From positions 136,717,989 through 136,781,988 of the forward strand of contig CP136068.1 in NCBI GenBank assembly GCA_032622095.1: DNA of 64,000 nt, in the 5' to 3' direction. The translations under genes and the position numbers were made by a program. Shown piece after piece: positions 34,208 to 45,280 of the stretch (its first letter is position 1; every line of letters starts with the position of its first letter). Under the pieces are notes generated by a model. The model did not search any database. It was not told the origin of the DNA and saw only the letters and a list, made by a program, of their open reading frames with translations. This DNA comes from Siphonodentalium dalli. Its lineage: Eukaryota > Mollusca > Scaphopoda > Gadilida > Siphonodentaliidae.

Positions 34208-36360
34208 TACAAACAGAACATTGTAGGAAACTGTTACTGCTGGCAGTTTGTGGTTTGAGCCAACTTTGTACGGATAGACTAAGATGCACAATTCTCGTCC
34301 TACACACAAGGGTATTACACAATCGTTATTAGAGGACGTATGCTTTCTTAATAGCATTGATACACCACTCGTCAGACTAGTGGCAATGGCATCAACGCAA
34401 CCTGGTTATTCAACTTCCATTTCATCAAACGTATTTCATTCTAATAGTGAGATATTTGCGCTAAATTTCGGGTAATTTACACCCGTCGACTATAACACAG
34501 TGTGTACGGTACATAAGATTCAAGATTCAATACAGTTTATTAGATAATAAATGACAAAGTTATATAAACACACAACAGGACCCTAATTGAAGCAGAGCTT
34601 GTTATATGGAAGGGCCCTCATGATAATATATTGCTCACATTCATTCTTATACTTATAATAGGGGTGCAGTTTGCGGAGAAGAAATAATTAAGGTGTACCT
34701 GTACAAGATCTAGTTCAGAGTGAGAGGTAATAAGGGGCCATGATAATGGGTGGGGGCTGATGGGAGGGTTGGGGTGGGGTGGGGATATATTCACACTCAT
34801 TTTTCATGGGTTGCAGCTTAATATTATGTTTGTAGGTTTAATTAATATATACATGTACACTCGATACGCACACAATGTACTAGTAGCCATTCATAGTCGG
34901 GACAGCATGCAGTTTTGGAACCTTCTGTGTCAGACATTAGGTAAAAAGATTTCATTCACGCACATCCCCGGGTGATGTGTCTAATAACATGAACTCGTCA
35001 AAGCCCATCTTGAATCAGAATACTTTATTTCATGACATAAAATAGTATATACATTATAAACCTAGCCATAATAAAAAAAGAAGTAAGACGTCACGTGGAG
35101 GCAACATGACCTATCCAGGTCGTCTTCCTGTTGCCACCATCAATAACAAAAACATTTGGCTGATTCAAGGTTTATTTTATATAACCGGTCATATGACACG
35201 TGCGAGCTGGATTGATTATGTTATAATCCTTTTTCATTACTAAAAACTAATAAAAAGACAAATAGATTTAGAAATCATCATGATAAACCACATAAGATAG
35301 GTTAAATAGACAACGTTTTATAAATAAATTAATCGATTAATTAATCAATTAGCACTAATCAACCTATTAATTAATTAGTTAGCACTGAATATAGGCACTG
35401 ACTATAGGCACTGACTATAGGCATGTTCTATGTTGAACAGTCAATAAAATGCACTAAAACAGATGTGTTTCAGCTTATAATCGCAGGTGCACATGGTGGC
35501 CCCGAAGAACCGTATGACGCTTGATGTGGATCTGATGAGGGATGTGGCATGTTGGGTGTGCCGAAGGATTTAGTCATGAAAAGAGACAAATCCAAAATGG
35601 CCGCTGACGGCCATGTTTTTCAACGAAGTTCGGAAATTTTGTATGGCTCCCCTCTAATAGTCACCACTGTCCCAGTTTGTTTCGTGATGTTTCCACTGAA
35701 TAAACCTTAAATAAAATTGCTTCTGATTCGTGGTGTTTCCACTGAATCAACTTGGAATAAAATTGCTTCTGATCCCTAATATTATTGGGGAATGGTTTGT
35801 TTCATCCGTTGCCAGCCTTTCCATCATACCAGAAGAAATATTAAAACAAATTTAATATATAGCGTAACCACTGTCCAAATTTGTTTCGAGATGGTTCCAT
35901 TGAAAAATGAAAATAGATAGCAAGATATGAAGCTACCAGTTACACGTAGAATGAACTTACACAAAGTATGTCTCCACTACGACAGCGTAGAACCGCCACC
36001 TCCTCTTTTGTTACTAATTTGATTAAACAAGTTAGTAACGTGATGTTTAAAAACCAAGAAACCACGGTCATGGCGAGTTGGTCATAATTTACAATTTCCC
36101 CTTGGTCCAACTCTCATTATCTAAAATATCCTTATACATTGTATGGACTGCTTCTAAGCTACATGAGATCCCATATACTCAAGCATTGACTTTTCTTCAC
36201 AACGCTACACATGTAGCTTCTATGTTTGGCGCGTCTTTCACCTGTAAGTTTTCCCGCCATTTTTCATTTGGCGCCAAATTTTGACAGGTAACGTTCGTTA
36301 ACGTCATAGTTACGCGATCAACAAGTTTGTCTGTATATCAATGTGTATTTTCAAATGATT
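34208..36360. other. No gene seen; small tandem duplications
   Basis: TGTTTCCACTGAATMAAC...AATAAAATTGCTTCTGAT occurs twice in tandem (about 35684-35774). CACTGACTATAGG repeats near 35390-35425. I found no coding region. Confidence 0.4.
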
Positions 36361-36370
36361 GTTCATTCAT

Positions 36371-36406
36371 GTACCCGACGAAGGCTGTATAGCCGAAAGC
36401 TAGTAC
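36371..36406 (+). ncRNA. Hammerhead-like stem core (weak)
   Basis: The order is GTAC (36371), CCGACGA (36375-36381), a perfect stem GGCT-GTAT-AGCC (36383-36394), GAAA (36395-36398) and GTAC (36403). It resembles the CUGANGA - stem II - GAAA core of hammerhead ribozymes, which occur in Penelope-like retroelement ends (established knowledge). The U4 position is C here, which should abolish activity, and stem III is not clear. It may be a decayed ribozyme or chance. Confidence 0.25.
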
Positions 36407-36769
36407 GATATTAAAGATTTCAGTACCAAGTCCGATTTTTGTTTCAACCCATATTTCCTTGATCAGTTTTCAAATGTATTGATTATAATAATGTGATACA
36501 TTGATGGAAAGAGCTCGTATCATAACTGCACGAATAATATACAAGTATCGCTATCACCACATAGATTGTACAATTTGTGTGACGAATATATAGTGCAGCT
36601 AGAGTGGATCCGCCATTATTACAGGTGTTATCGATAGAACGCTCTTTAAAAATACGCTCTTTAAAAAATCGTCAGTTGTGGGTTGCACCCCACAATTTAC
36701 TCAAACAAAAGATCGCACCCCACAAGTATTCATGGGTATGTGCAATCACCCCACAAGTATACTTTGGCC

Positions 36770-37385
36770 AGTACGTCGAGCCGTGCGTCCGTCCGTCTGG
36801 TCCAGATGGTTTCCGGGTTATAACTTAAGTTTTAGTCAAATGATTGTTTTCAAATTATGTATGTTGATTAGCCATATGGAAATACAGGTCAAGTTCGAAT
36901 TTGGGTTCGGTCCGTCCTTTATTGTCGGAGTTATGGTCAGTGTCGATTTATAATTTGACGACTATTTTGGTTTCTGTGTGATAGCTTTATGTATGGTTAT
37001 CTGATTGTTTTCAAATATGGTCTATGGATCGCTCATGAAAATACAGGTCAAGTTCGAATTTGGGTTCCGTCTGCCTATTTTAGCAGAGTCCTTGCTGACA
37101 TATAATTTGACGATTATTTTGGTTTTCGGGTGATAGCTTTATAGTTATATCATTGTTTTTAATTTTTGTATTTGGATCATTCAAATCAAGTTCGAATTTA
37201 GTTTGGGTCCGCCCATTTTTGCCGGAATTATGATCCTTGTCGATTTGAGAATTTGCCGATTATTTGGTTTCCGGTGATAGCTTTAGTTATGATTATTGCT
37301 TATTCTCAAATTTGAATTACTCATATGACAATACAGACCAAGTTCGAATTTAGGTTCGGTTTGCTCATTTTACCGCAGTAATTAC
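36770..37385 (+). repeat. Degenerate ~150-bp tandem repeat (4 units)
   Basis: Each unit has GGTTTCNGGTGATAGCTTTA-like sequence, a TTGTTTTCAAAT block and AATACAGGTCAAGTTCGAAT + TTGGGTTCGGTC. The array starts after GTGCGTCCGTCCGTCTGGTC. Units are strongly diverged, so the array is old. Confidence 0.75.
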
Positions 37386-37786
37386 ACAAAGTCCCAGCTC
37401 AAATGATGCTACCGTGTCGGGGGACACTGTGGCCGGGTGGCCTTTTATTTTCAATTTACTTTGTCTGGTTAAAAAGAAAATTGGCAGAGGAAATTCTGAA
37501 TAATTTGGCGTCAATTATGTCGGTGGATCTTTAAACCATTATGGTCTGTTATGGTTCAAGTTTATTTTTTCTTACTAATATTGCCTAAAAGAGGTGTTGA
37601 AGCTATGTAAATTTAAACATGAAAGATAGCTATGCAATTGCAGGCAATATGCCAAGGATTATATATCAAACAATATATAATCGGGGTTCACGATCAGATA
37701 GCGATACACCGATTAGACAGCGATTGATATTCAATCTAAATAACACGTGCCGTGCCGTGTATTTCAAAAGACTGGTGTATACTGAT
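37386..37786. other. No gene seen
   Basis: No coding or repeat structure is recognised between the 150-bp repeats and the next MITE. Confidence 0.4.
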
Positions 37787-37790
37787 TTAA

Positions 37791-38091
37791 TCCTTTACCC
37801 AACAAACCGGCCAAAACCGGCCAAATAAAGCTTCAACAGCCTAAAATATCTTCGGTCTGTCTCAATAAAACCATACAAATATGGATATCATTAGAACCGG
37901 CTCATTGACCACATTGTGATGGTTATAGTTATGCCCTGTGCCAATGCATTCTCTTATATATGCGAGTCGACCATTTTATAATTTTTAATGTGTTAAGCCA
38001 ATGCATTCTCTAATATATGCGAGGCGACCTATGGTCGACTCGCATATATAAGAGAATGCATTGGCACAGGGCCCTTCTGTTGGGTAAAGGG
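37791..38091 (-). mobile_element. piggyBac-like MITE, reversed and internally deleted (copy C)
   Basis: TTAA at 37787-37790 and 38092-38095 flanks an inverted copy. It begins TCCTTTACCCAACAAACCGG and ends CTGTTGGGTAAAGGG. One hairpin is complete. The other stops at its tip (GCGAGTCGACCA at about 37962-37973) and jumps to the AT spacer. The deletion therefore removes the second arm, as expected when a long palindrome is lost during replication. Confidence 0.88.
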
Positions 38092-38095
38092 TTAA

Positions 38096-38867
38096 TCGAC
38101 GTTAAGTTCACTGATTGTTCATATCTATCTGGCTGTTCTAAAACATCTCTGACGGCAGATTGTCTGTGCATCATTAGCGGAGTTTATTGCTTCCGATTTG
38201 CAAGGCAAGGTAACCTTTTAGTGGCCCCATGACAATGTGGCATCCCCAATTGCCAATGGCTGATATGGGCACCATAATACTAGTGTTGAGCTGCATGTAC
38301 ACTTGGACACAATCTCAAACCGCATTGTGGTTTATTCTGATGGCGATTGACTACTGGAAAATACGGACGGACGGACAACAGCTGTTCCATATTGTAGATA
38401 TTCATTCCGACAGACGAAAAAGAACAGTTCTATAACTCTGGAATGAAGCATGCACACTTTGTAAATTAATACTAATTCAGTTGTACCCATTATAGTATAT
38501 ATTCATAAGATATTTCAATAAAAGTTTGCACACCCCATGTCCCCCGAATCGATGTGACTTTTTTAGGATGTTGGCTTTTTTAAAGATGGATTATCTCTTT
38601 GTATAACAAGTCTTATATTGATTCCTGGGTATAAAATAACACTAATGAATCAGGAAACGCTTTTATCGATTAATATAAATTATATTTCGAATATTGTCTG
38701 GTATAAACGTGTGATCGTTTATCTAACGACCAATAGTTGTTACATTGTATTGTGTACTTTGTTATTGTGCTTGACTCAAACTTACATGTAAAACAATTCG
38801 GGATTTCAGAACAACGGACCATAGAGATAAATTACGACCAAGACGATGGATTGATTATTGTACAAGA
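38096..38867. other. 5' flank of the GCNT-like exon
   Basis: No coding region is seen. GGGATTTCAG ending at 38809 is a possible splice acceptor, which would place the start codon in a second exon. A two-codon upstream frame (ATG GAT TGA) begins at 38846. Confidence 0.4.
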
Positions 38868-40056
38868 ATGAGTCCTGGAAGTCTCCAAGTTCGGCTGACA
38901 AGCGTTATCGTCCACAAAGGAAGCGCATGTTTCGGTTGCCTCGCTGTTGTAAGACGAACATTCCTGTTTGTTGGCCTAGCCTTGGCGGCGCTATTTTATT
39001 TATTGAACGCACCACAAATATTTACCCGTAAGCATGACTGTGATCCCCAACACGGAGGGTGTAGTGTCTCAGAAATACGCGTTCGGTCTTATTTTATGGC
39101 GCTCATCTCAGGTTTTAGAAATAGTAGAACGGAGCCAAAGCCAGAAGACATTATTGGATCCATCGAATGGGAGATGGCTTTTATTGGTGGTTTGAACTGC
39201 AGTCGGATCTTCGAAGGAAACATCAGTGAAATATCACTAGCAAAAGAGCGACTACAGAATCCTAACATCACAGCGCCCGAAATAAATGACAAAGAGTATA
39301 TAAAACTGACAAAAAATTGCGCCACTTTTATTAAAACACGTGGATATAACGTGAGGTTTACGCCCAGTCTGAACTTTTCATTAGCGTATACGATTCTGTT
39401 ACACGATAACGTGTACCAGTTTGAGCGACTATTAAGAAGTTTGTATAATCCACGAAACCAGTACTGTATTCACATTGACGCAAAGGCCGCCAGAGTCACC
39501 GAAGAGGCCATTTACGGAATAATCCGATGTTTTCCGAACGTTTTTGTGGCGACCAGACGGGAGTTCATCGTTTACGCCGGTATTTCCCGCCTCATGGCTG
39601 ACATAAACTGCATGTCTGACCACCTTGAAAGAAACGCTGAATGGAGATACCTGCTTAACTATGCAAGCAGCGAGTTCCCGCTTAGAAATAACAATGAGAT
39701 GATTGAAATACTTCAACTGGTCAACGGGACAAATGAAATTCACATGACGCGACAGTTTTCTTGGAACAACAGATATAATTTTCGGCACGCATCGATCTAT
39801 AACATCAGCACGCATGATATGTCCATCATCAGTACTAAAAATAAACATCCAGCGCCACCTGTCGGGCTGAACATCACGAAAGGTAATGCTTACAACGTCT
39901 TCAGCAGAGGATTCGTGGAGTACGCTTTAACCAGCGACGTGGCGAAGAAGTTGTTGGAATGGAGTGCTGACACATTCAGTCCTGATGAACATTTCTGGAG
40001 CACTCTCAATAATCTTGGGGACAATAAAAATCTATCCACCCCCGGTGGTTATAAAG
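38868..40056 (+). CDS. Beta-1,6-N-acetylglucosaminyltransferase (GCNT-like), exon
   Basis: Encodes most of a Golgi type II enzyme of glycosyltransferase family 14, which adds GlcNAc in beta-1,6 linkage to O-glycan core 1 or to I-type branches (family knowledge). Visible features: short cytosolic tail ending RR, a membrane anchor at residues 31-47, a Cys-containing stem, then the GT14 domain from about residue 168 (SLAYTILLHDNVYQFERLLR, YCIHIDAKA, NVFVATRREFIVYAGISRL). SPDEHFW at 371-377 carries the glutamate (E374) equivalent to the catalytic base of mouse core-2 enzyme. Several N-X-S/T sites are present. The ATG has A at -3. The family normally continues ~80-100 residues beyond PGGYKG. Here AAAG|GTGGGT at 40056/40057 looks like a splice donor; unspliced reading ends at 40115 after an unrelated tail. 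The exact GCNT subtype cannot be told. Confidence 0.85.
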
Positions 40057-40062
40057 GTGGGT
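40057..40062 (+). other. Predicted splice donor ending the GCNT-like exon
   Basis: GTGGGT follows TATAAAG just after the conserved PGGYKG region, splitting a codon in phase 1. Family resemblance stops here while the frame reads on for 19 more codons. The missing C-terminal exon was not found downstream in this window. Confidence 0.5.
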
Positions 40063-40147
40063 ACGCTTTATTATCGTGTATAACGAGTCAGGGACATGGC
40101 GAGTCAGGGGCGTGATCTATTCAACTGACAAAACAATATTTGGAAAT

Positions 40148-40253
40148 TTAACCAGTAGTTAGATCATGCCATGAATCTAGCTGCGCAGGTAGAAATCATA
40201 TTCCACCAGTACAAAACCTTGTAACTGTTTGGAAGTTTTGCCAGGGAACCTTA
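40148..40253 (+). repeat. ~106-bp dispersed repeat, copy 1
   Basis: Matches the reverse complement of about 58041-58147. Shared blocks are ATGCCATGAATCTAGCTGCG, ATCATATTCCACCAGTACAA and CAGGGAACCTTA. It begins about 30 bases after the unspliced GCNT frame ends. Confidence 0.8.
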
Positions 40254-40493
40254 ATATTAATATGATCATACGCTAGCGTAACTAACGAACCAAAGTAAAA
40301 CCACTCAAATGAGGGTAGCTGTGACTTTTTCTTTTCTTTTTTTTATCGAAATCAGTTTATAGATTCGCTGGTATTCCCTCCAAATAACATTCACATAAAG
40401 CTACATTTCCTTGGTTCGTCGAATGAATGGACCCCAATCGTAATTTCGAGTATAAATTAGACAAATCGTACTTCCGGATAGTCTTGGTCGACA

Positions 40494-40640
40494 GCTAGAC
40501 TATTCTACAGGGGAAAATTACCAAAATACCAATATACACTATACCAGTGTATAGTCTATATTTGTATTTTAGTAATTTTCCACAGGGTATAGTCTATATT
40601 GGTATTTTAGTAATTTTCCCCAGGGGCATGTGGACTATTC
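40494..40640. repeat. Fold-back of GGGGAAAATTACCAAAATAC arms
   Basis: The left arm at about 40511-40556 is mirrored twice on the right (about 40557-40585 and 40592-40623: TATATTTGTATTTTAGTAAT and TATATTGGTATTTTAGTAAT + TTTCCCC). GACTATTC also occurs at both outer edges in direct orientation. Probably a small mobile palindrome. Confidence 0.7.
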
Positions 40641-41579
40641 ATGGTTATAAACTACTAGTACCAACATCATGTGAAAATAGTTATACCTTGTCGAGAGGGG
40701 AACGGAAACATCTTTAATGAATTTAACCAATTTATTTCTTTTCTTGACGTTTGGTGAGCACTACGGTGGAGATACTATACAGAGAAGCGTGTTCATTTCA
40801 TTCAAAGGTGTCACCGTGTCGATTTCAACGAAATTCGACGAACAATGTCATCGTGTAACTTTCCCCATTGACCGAGTTCGCCTGAATGTATCTTCTGCTT
40901 TGTTCATAAGTATGTGTTTCCTTTCGAATCCAGAAAATAGTATATTTATGGATGACCACATGCATGTATGTACTATAGAGTCATGTGGTAACAATTAATT
41001 CCTTATTATACTTCCATGGTGTAACCAAGGAAGTATGTTGTTTTTCTATTGTGGCTGTTTTCCGTTTATTTGGAAATACTCGGAAACTAATTACAGTGGG
41101 AACGCGAAATCTCTAGCGAATATAGGCATCTAAGGTCTACTGAAAATAAAGGTATCCGGATTTCGGTCCAATGTTTCATAACAGAGTTATCGCACTTTTA
41201 CGATTATTTTTCATTAGTATTATTAATATACTCCACGATTTTGTAACGCCCTAATATCTGAAAGTATGAGGATTAACAAACTGAAATTTGGTACGTATGT
41301 TGGGGCTAATGAGTTCTAACCAGTAGTCATATAACAGATATTGTCCGCGTTTTCTCAGCGGAGTTATCTGCCTTTATCTAAACAAATGTCATTTTATTAT
41401 CTCGGAAATGATAAGGAGCAGAGCATTGAAAATTGGACCATATGCACACCTCGATATGCCCTACTGCCGACGGGCATCAAAACTTGTGTCTGCGCTTTCT
41501 CTGCGGAGTTACCGCCCAAATATAGGGACACACTACATGTATACACCAGGATGAATAAACCGTGGGGTTTTTTTTAAGT
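40641..41579. other. No gene seen
   Basis: Short frames such as the one at 40717-40998 lack recognisable motifs, and I find no repeat structure. The frame at 41341-41577 is not supported either. Confidence 0.4.
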
Positions 41580-41639
41580 CCAGCGCTATAATTTTTTTTT
41601 CACATATTTCGAATTTGAAAAGTGATTCGGACCCGAATA

Positions 41640-42600
41640 TACCGCTTAAACGGGGAAAACGGGAAACGGAAATATTGCACCTATTTTTCCCGCCAAATCC
41701 AAACGGGCTAATGAAAGAGCAAGGTAATGCCGTAGCAGATACGTCGGCATACTGTATGTACGCCCCCAAAATTTGACTGCTATACTCTAATAGCAACCTG
41801 CCCAACGGAGAGTGCGATTAGGGGTGGGTGTGACTTTTGGAAAATTTCTCAGAAATCGTAAAGGGGGGGGAATTCAAACATCGAGATACAATTATTTTGA
41901 CTAGTGATCTCATAGGCGCATCTAGAGTGCGATTTTCGAATTGTCAGATGGAACGGTTTACTCGTGACAACGCTATATAATATAAATATGTATACTTAAG
42001 TAGTCTATCACTGACCTATTTTTAGCCCCAAATCCAAACGGGCTAATGAAGGAGCGAGTTTAATGCAGGAGCATGTACGTCGGTATACTGTAGATACGCC
42101 TCCAAAATGTTACCGCTCTACTATAAATGCAACCTGCTCAACGGAGAGCTTGCGTCGGGGTGGATGTGGTTAACAGTATCCACGCGCAACTAAAGTATGA
42201 TTGTATAAGTTTTAGAGTCGACCGTTTACTCCTGGTAGCGTGTAACGTTGTTAACGTGTGATATACATGTATATTACTCAAATTCAAACGCACTCTTCTT
42301 GACACCAAATTCAAACGGGTTTATCAAGGAGCATGGCTAATGCATGAGCAGGTACAACGATATACCATAGGTACGCCCCAAAGATTCACTGCTCTACTAT
42401 GAAAGCAACCTGCCAGATGGGGAGAGCGCATACGCCCTCGGAGGGTCGAGTCTTTTGGCAAATTCCACCGAAACTCGTAAAAGGGAAAAAATGGCAAATA
42501 GTGTTTTATATTTTGAACACTGCATGTGTTTGGTAGTATATATACGGACAACATTAGTTTTAGAGCGGACGGGTAAGCACTCAGCTAGCATTATCGATTG
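41640..42600 (+). repeat. Three diverged copies of a ~300-bp unit
   Basis: Copies start near 41685, 42020 and 42302. They share CCAAATCCAAACGGGCTAAT, a GTACGTCGGTATACTGTA-like block, GCTCTACTAT, GCAACCTGCYCAACGGAGAG and a later TTTTAGAG...CGGTTTACTC block. Divergence is high and frames are not kept, so these are old tandem repeats and not paralogous exons. Confidence 0.7.
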
Positions 42601-42955
42601 TGATATAGTTATCTCTCGATTACAGTTAACTCTATTACAAAGACGTTAATGACTATAGTGTAGCGATGACGCACTGAAATACTAATTAATTAACTAAGCG
42701 GTCTGTCCTCCGCCATTAAAACTAAAAGATTCTGAATCATAAACTGAAAGAACTATCCGATAAATGCAAAATAACAGAGTTATGGTACATTAATATGCCT
42801 TACACCCTTCTGATCTACATGTCGATTACGATATAATCAGACACGCCAAATTTAGTGACCGTTGAACAGGATTTGGGCGTCCTGGGGAGGGGTCTTAATT
42901 AGCCCTAAAATGTATCCCTACCGAATACAAATGAACTGCATGATTGCCTGGGTGA
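42601..42955. other. No gene seen
   Basis: No coding or repeat structure is recognised. Confidence 0.4.
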
Positions 42956-43028
42956 ATGGTGGCTCAGTTGGTCAGGACCATGATGCATTAGACTGTCATT
43001 AATATTCCACGCTGGGTCGAACCAAATG
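42956..43028 (+). repeat. tRNA-derived SINE head (or tRNA pseudogene)
   Basis: TGGCTCAGTTGG at about 42960-42971 is a perfect Pol III A box. GGGTCGAACC at about 43014-43023 is a near B box, with spacing right for a tRNA. The anticodon region and acceptor stem do not pair well, so a functional tRNA is unlikely. The following ~60 bases may be the SINE body; no second copy is seen in this window. Confidence 0.5.
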
Positions 43029-44122
43029 ACATAAACCTTTGGAATATATATCTTATTCAGAAATGTCAATGCAAGTCCACCATCATATCACAAAGCAACA
43101 ATATGCATTCGCATGAAGAGGAACACACATAATTATACGCATAACACACACATGGAATGGATACCATGCAAGTATATCTGATCCCATGGAATCTTACCTC
43201 TAGTTCCAAATGTATTCAAAATATGAAAATTCAACTTGAACGGGTTTTAACATATATATAAAGCGCGATTGATGGCGGCTGCTTTTCATTCGACAGACGG
43301 TAGTGTTATCTGAACCCGTAGCTTCTGTCGTGTATCCCATTCCCTCCTCTTGTTCCATCACTATGCCAACATCTATTCAAATTGAACTGTTGGTATTTGA
43401 GCAACATTGTGTCGCACATTGCAGATGGAACACCTTGTTAAATAACTCTGACATAACTCCAAGAACAAAATCCGCTGCATTCTCGTATCCTTCAATCTAT
43501 TATGGTCTATATTAACAATTCAACTAGTAGTTAACCTGACCATTGATATTGGAGTTACTTGCAATGCAAAATATATATACAAAGTACATCAAGGGACCAC
43601 TGTAAGACTAAAGGGACAAAAACCGTAGTAAGTGGGCATAACTTTTCCTAAAGTTGGGTTATCACCATAAATCGAATAATGCACATCCCAGTTGTACTTT
43701 TAAATGTTGCTATACGGACGAATGGACGGAGTCCTGACAGGGACTCTACGAAAGTGAAATGAAGACACGGTCTGTCCATTATCACTTGAAATGTGAAATA
43801 GTAGCACGGGTGTTACTTGTATCTCTAATTATTCTAAAGTAAATATATGCATACCGTAGTATATACCACATTATAGGTATTCGAAGACGACAATTCCAAC
43901 CTGTATTGTCCAAAATCAGCACGTTATCGGCTTATAATATAATTTATTTAGGTTCATAATCAGCGTAGAATCGCATTGTTTTGAGTTCACAACGAACTAA
44001 AATGAGTGTTTTATTGCCATTATCAAACTCATAATAACTTAATGCCTCCAAAATCGTCCAATTTTTACGCCGTCTTGGTGGTCGTTCAATCTTCGTTATT
44101 TTTCGCTAACTGTGTTATCATG
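43029..44122. other. No gene seen
   Basis: No open frame with recognisable motifs. CATATATATAAAGCG near 43251 is a TATA-like word without other support. Confidence 0.4.
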
Positions 44123-44365
44123 GCACGCACAAGCCTTGAAATAGCGTGCCTGTCATTTGCAGAATGAGGTCCCCAGAGGGTGAATTTAGCATCACCAAAT
44201 TCACTCTCTGTGAACCTCATTCTGCTGAGTTGTAAGCAGAATGAGGTCCACAGAGGGTAAATTTGGTGATGCTAGCCCGCTATGCGGGGTAGCATCACTA
44301 AATTCACCCTCTGGGGACCCCATTCTGCAAATGACAGACATACCATTTCAAGGCTTGGGCACGCA
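44123..44365. mobile_element. 243-bp fold-back with four nested arms
   Basis: Outer arms carry AAGCCTTGAAAT and CTGTCATTTGCAGAATG (44131-44170) and their inverse (44326-44358). Within them, GCAGAATGAGGTCCMCAGAG + GGTGAATTTAG occurs four times in alternating orientation. It can fold as one long hairpin or as two smaller ones. No coding region and no clear target duplication. Confidence 0.75.
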
Positions 44366-44395
44366 CCCTTAACAGAACGACATATGATAATGCAT

Positions 44396-44701
44396 CTATA
44401 TGCACTATGCACATTAAATTATTCCAATCAATTGTGTCATATGTATAGAGAATGCTCGTCTGAATTCGCTTTGATAACGCGGAACTCATTCTGGTATTCC
44501 ATAATTGATCGATTTGGAATACCAGTGTTCAACTTCTTAGAAGCAATGCCGAAAGAAACCCTCTTAGCTTATTGCTTTGGTGGATGCATGCATCATTGCA
44601 GAAATTCACCTCATCTGCGACGAGAAGCAATTATTGGTACAATGAGTCCGCTTCATTTGCGAATTATGCGCGATCTGAATAATACACACATATTTATATA
44701 G
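44396..44701 (+). pseudogene. Possible LINE C-terminal fragment
   Basis: The frame continues through the fold-back element into about 100 residues with the pattern NSFWYSIIDRFGIPVFNFLE...LLAYCFGG. This resembles the weakly conserved helical tail after the reverse transcriptase in CR1/L2-type LINEs, where a Cys-rich R..FW...DRFG segment precedes an LL..L.GG end. The first ~38 residues of the open frame lie in the fold-back and are not part of it. Assignment is by general pattern only; it could be an unrelated frame. Confidence 0.3.
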
Positions 44702-44965
44702 ATGTCCTAAACATCTTGTATTGCAGTGTTTATTCCCACAATATATATATATAGTGATATGTGAACGATTCTTCGGTCTCCAGTATGGTGACTGGAAAGT
44801 CATCTGACCTCCTGATATTTTGATTATCACATAATGAACCAGATCGGCCTGTCCGCACGTACTCACTTTGATGGACGGCCTTACCTAACAACTATTGACT
44901 TCAAATGAGCCTTCTCAAGTTCAATAATATGTGTATATATATGTCGCCAGTTAACTTTTTTATAT

Positions 44966-44967
44966 AT

Positions 44968-45049
<82 letters not shown>

Positions 45050-45130
45050 TCTCCCCACACTATCTCTCTCTCTCTTTCTCTCTCTCCTTCTCGCACGCTC
45101 TCTCTCTCTCTCTCTCTCTCCCTATCTCTT
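44966..45130. repeat. (CT)n microsatellite
   Basis: A CT tract of roughly 75 bp is followed by a less regular CT-rich stretch. It is preceded by TATATATA. Confidence 0.97.
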
Positions 45131-45204
45131 ATGCATGGTACTAAGGTGACGTTTGTTCGTAACGCAGACCGTCGAGGAGGAAAGGTCCGTGTTATGATAT
45201 AATA

Positions 45205-45280
45205 ACACAACATTCGGAATAGCGAACCTTTGGAATAGATAACCTTCGGAATAGGGAACCTTCGGAATAGAGACATGACC
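45205..45280 (-). repeat. CCGAAGGTTCGCTATT minisatellite, reversed copy
   Basis: AACATTCGGAATAGCGAACC, then CTTCGGAATAGGGAACCTTC: about four units of the 16-bp motif seen at 3838 and 4370, in reverse orientation, followed by AGACATGACCCC. Confidence 0.85.

Noticed and set aside
36604-36953. Frames of 74 and 91 codons before the 150-bp repeats
   Set aside because: They overlap each other in two phases and run into the degenerate repeat. No motif was found.
39089-39848. Minus-strand frames of 78 and 138 codons
   Set aside because: They are antisense shadows of the GCNT-like exon.
42956-43028. Functional tRNA gene
   Set aside because: The A box is perfect and the B box close, but a good acceptor stem and anticodon arm could not be formed by eye. 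A SINE head fits better.
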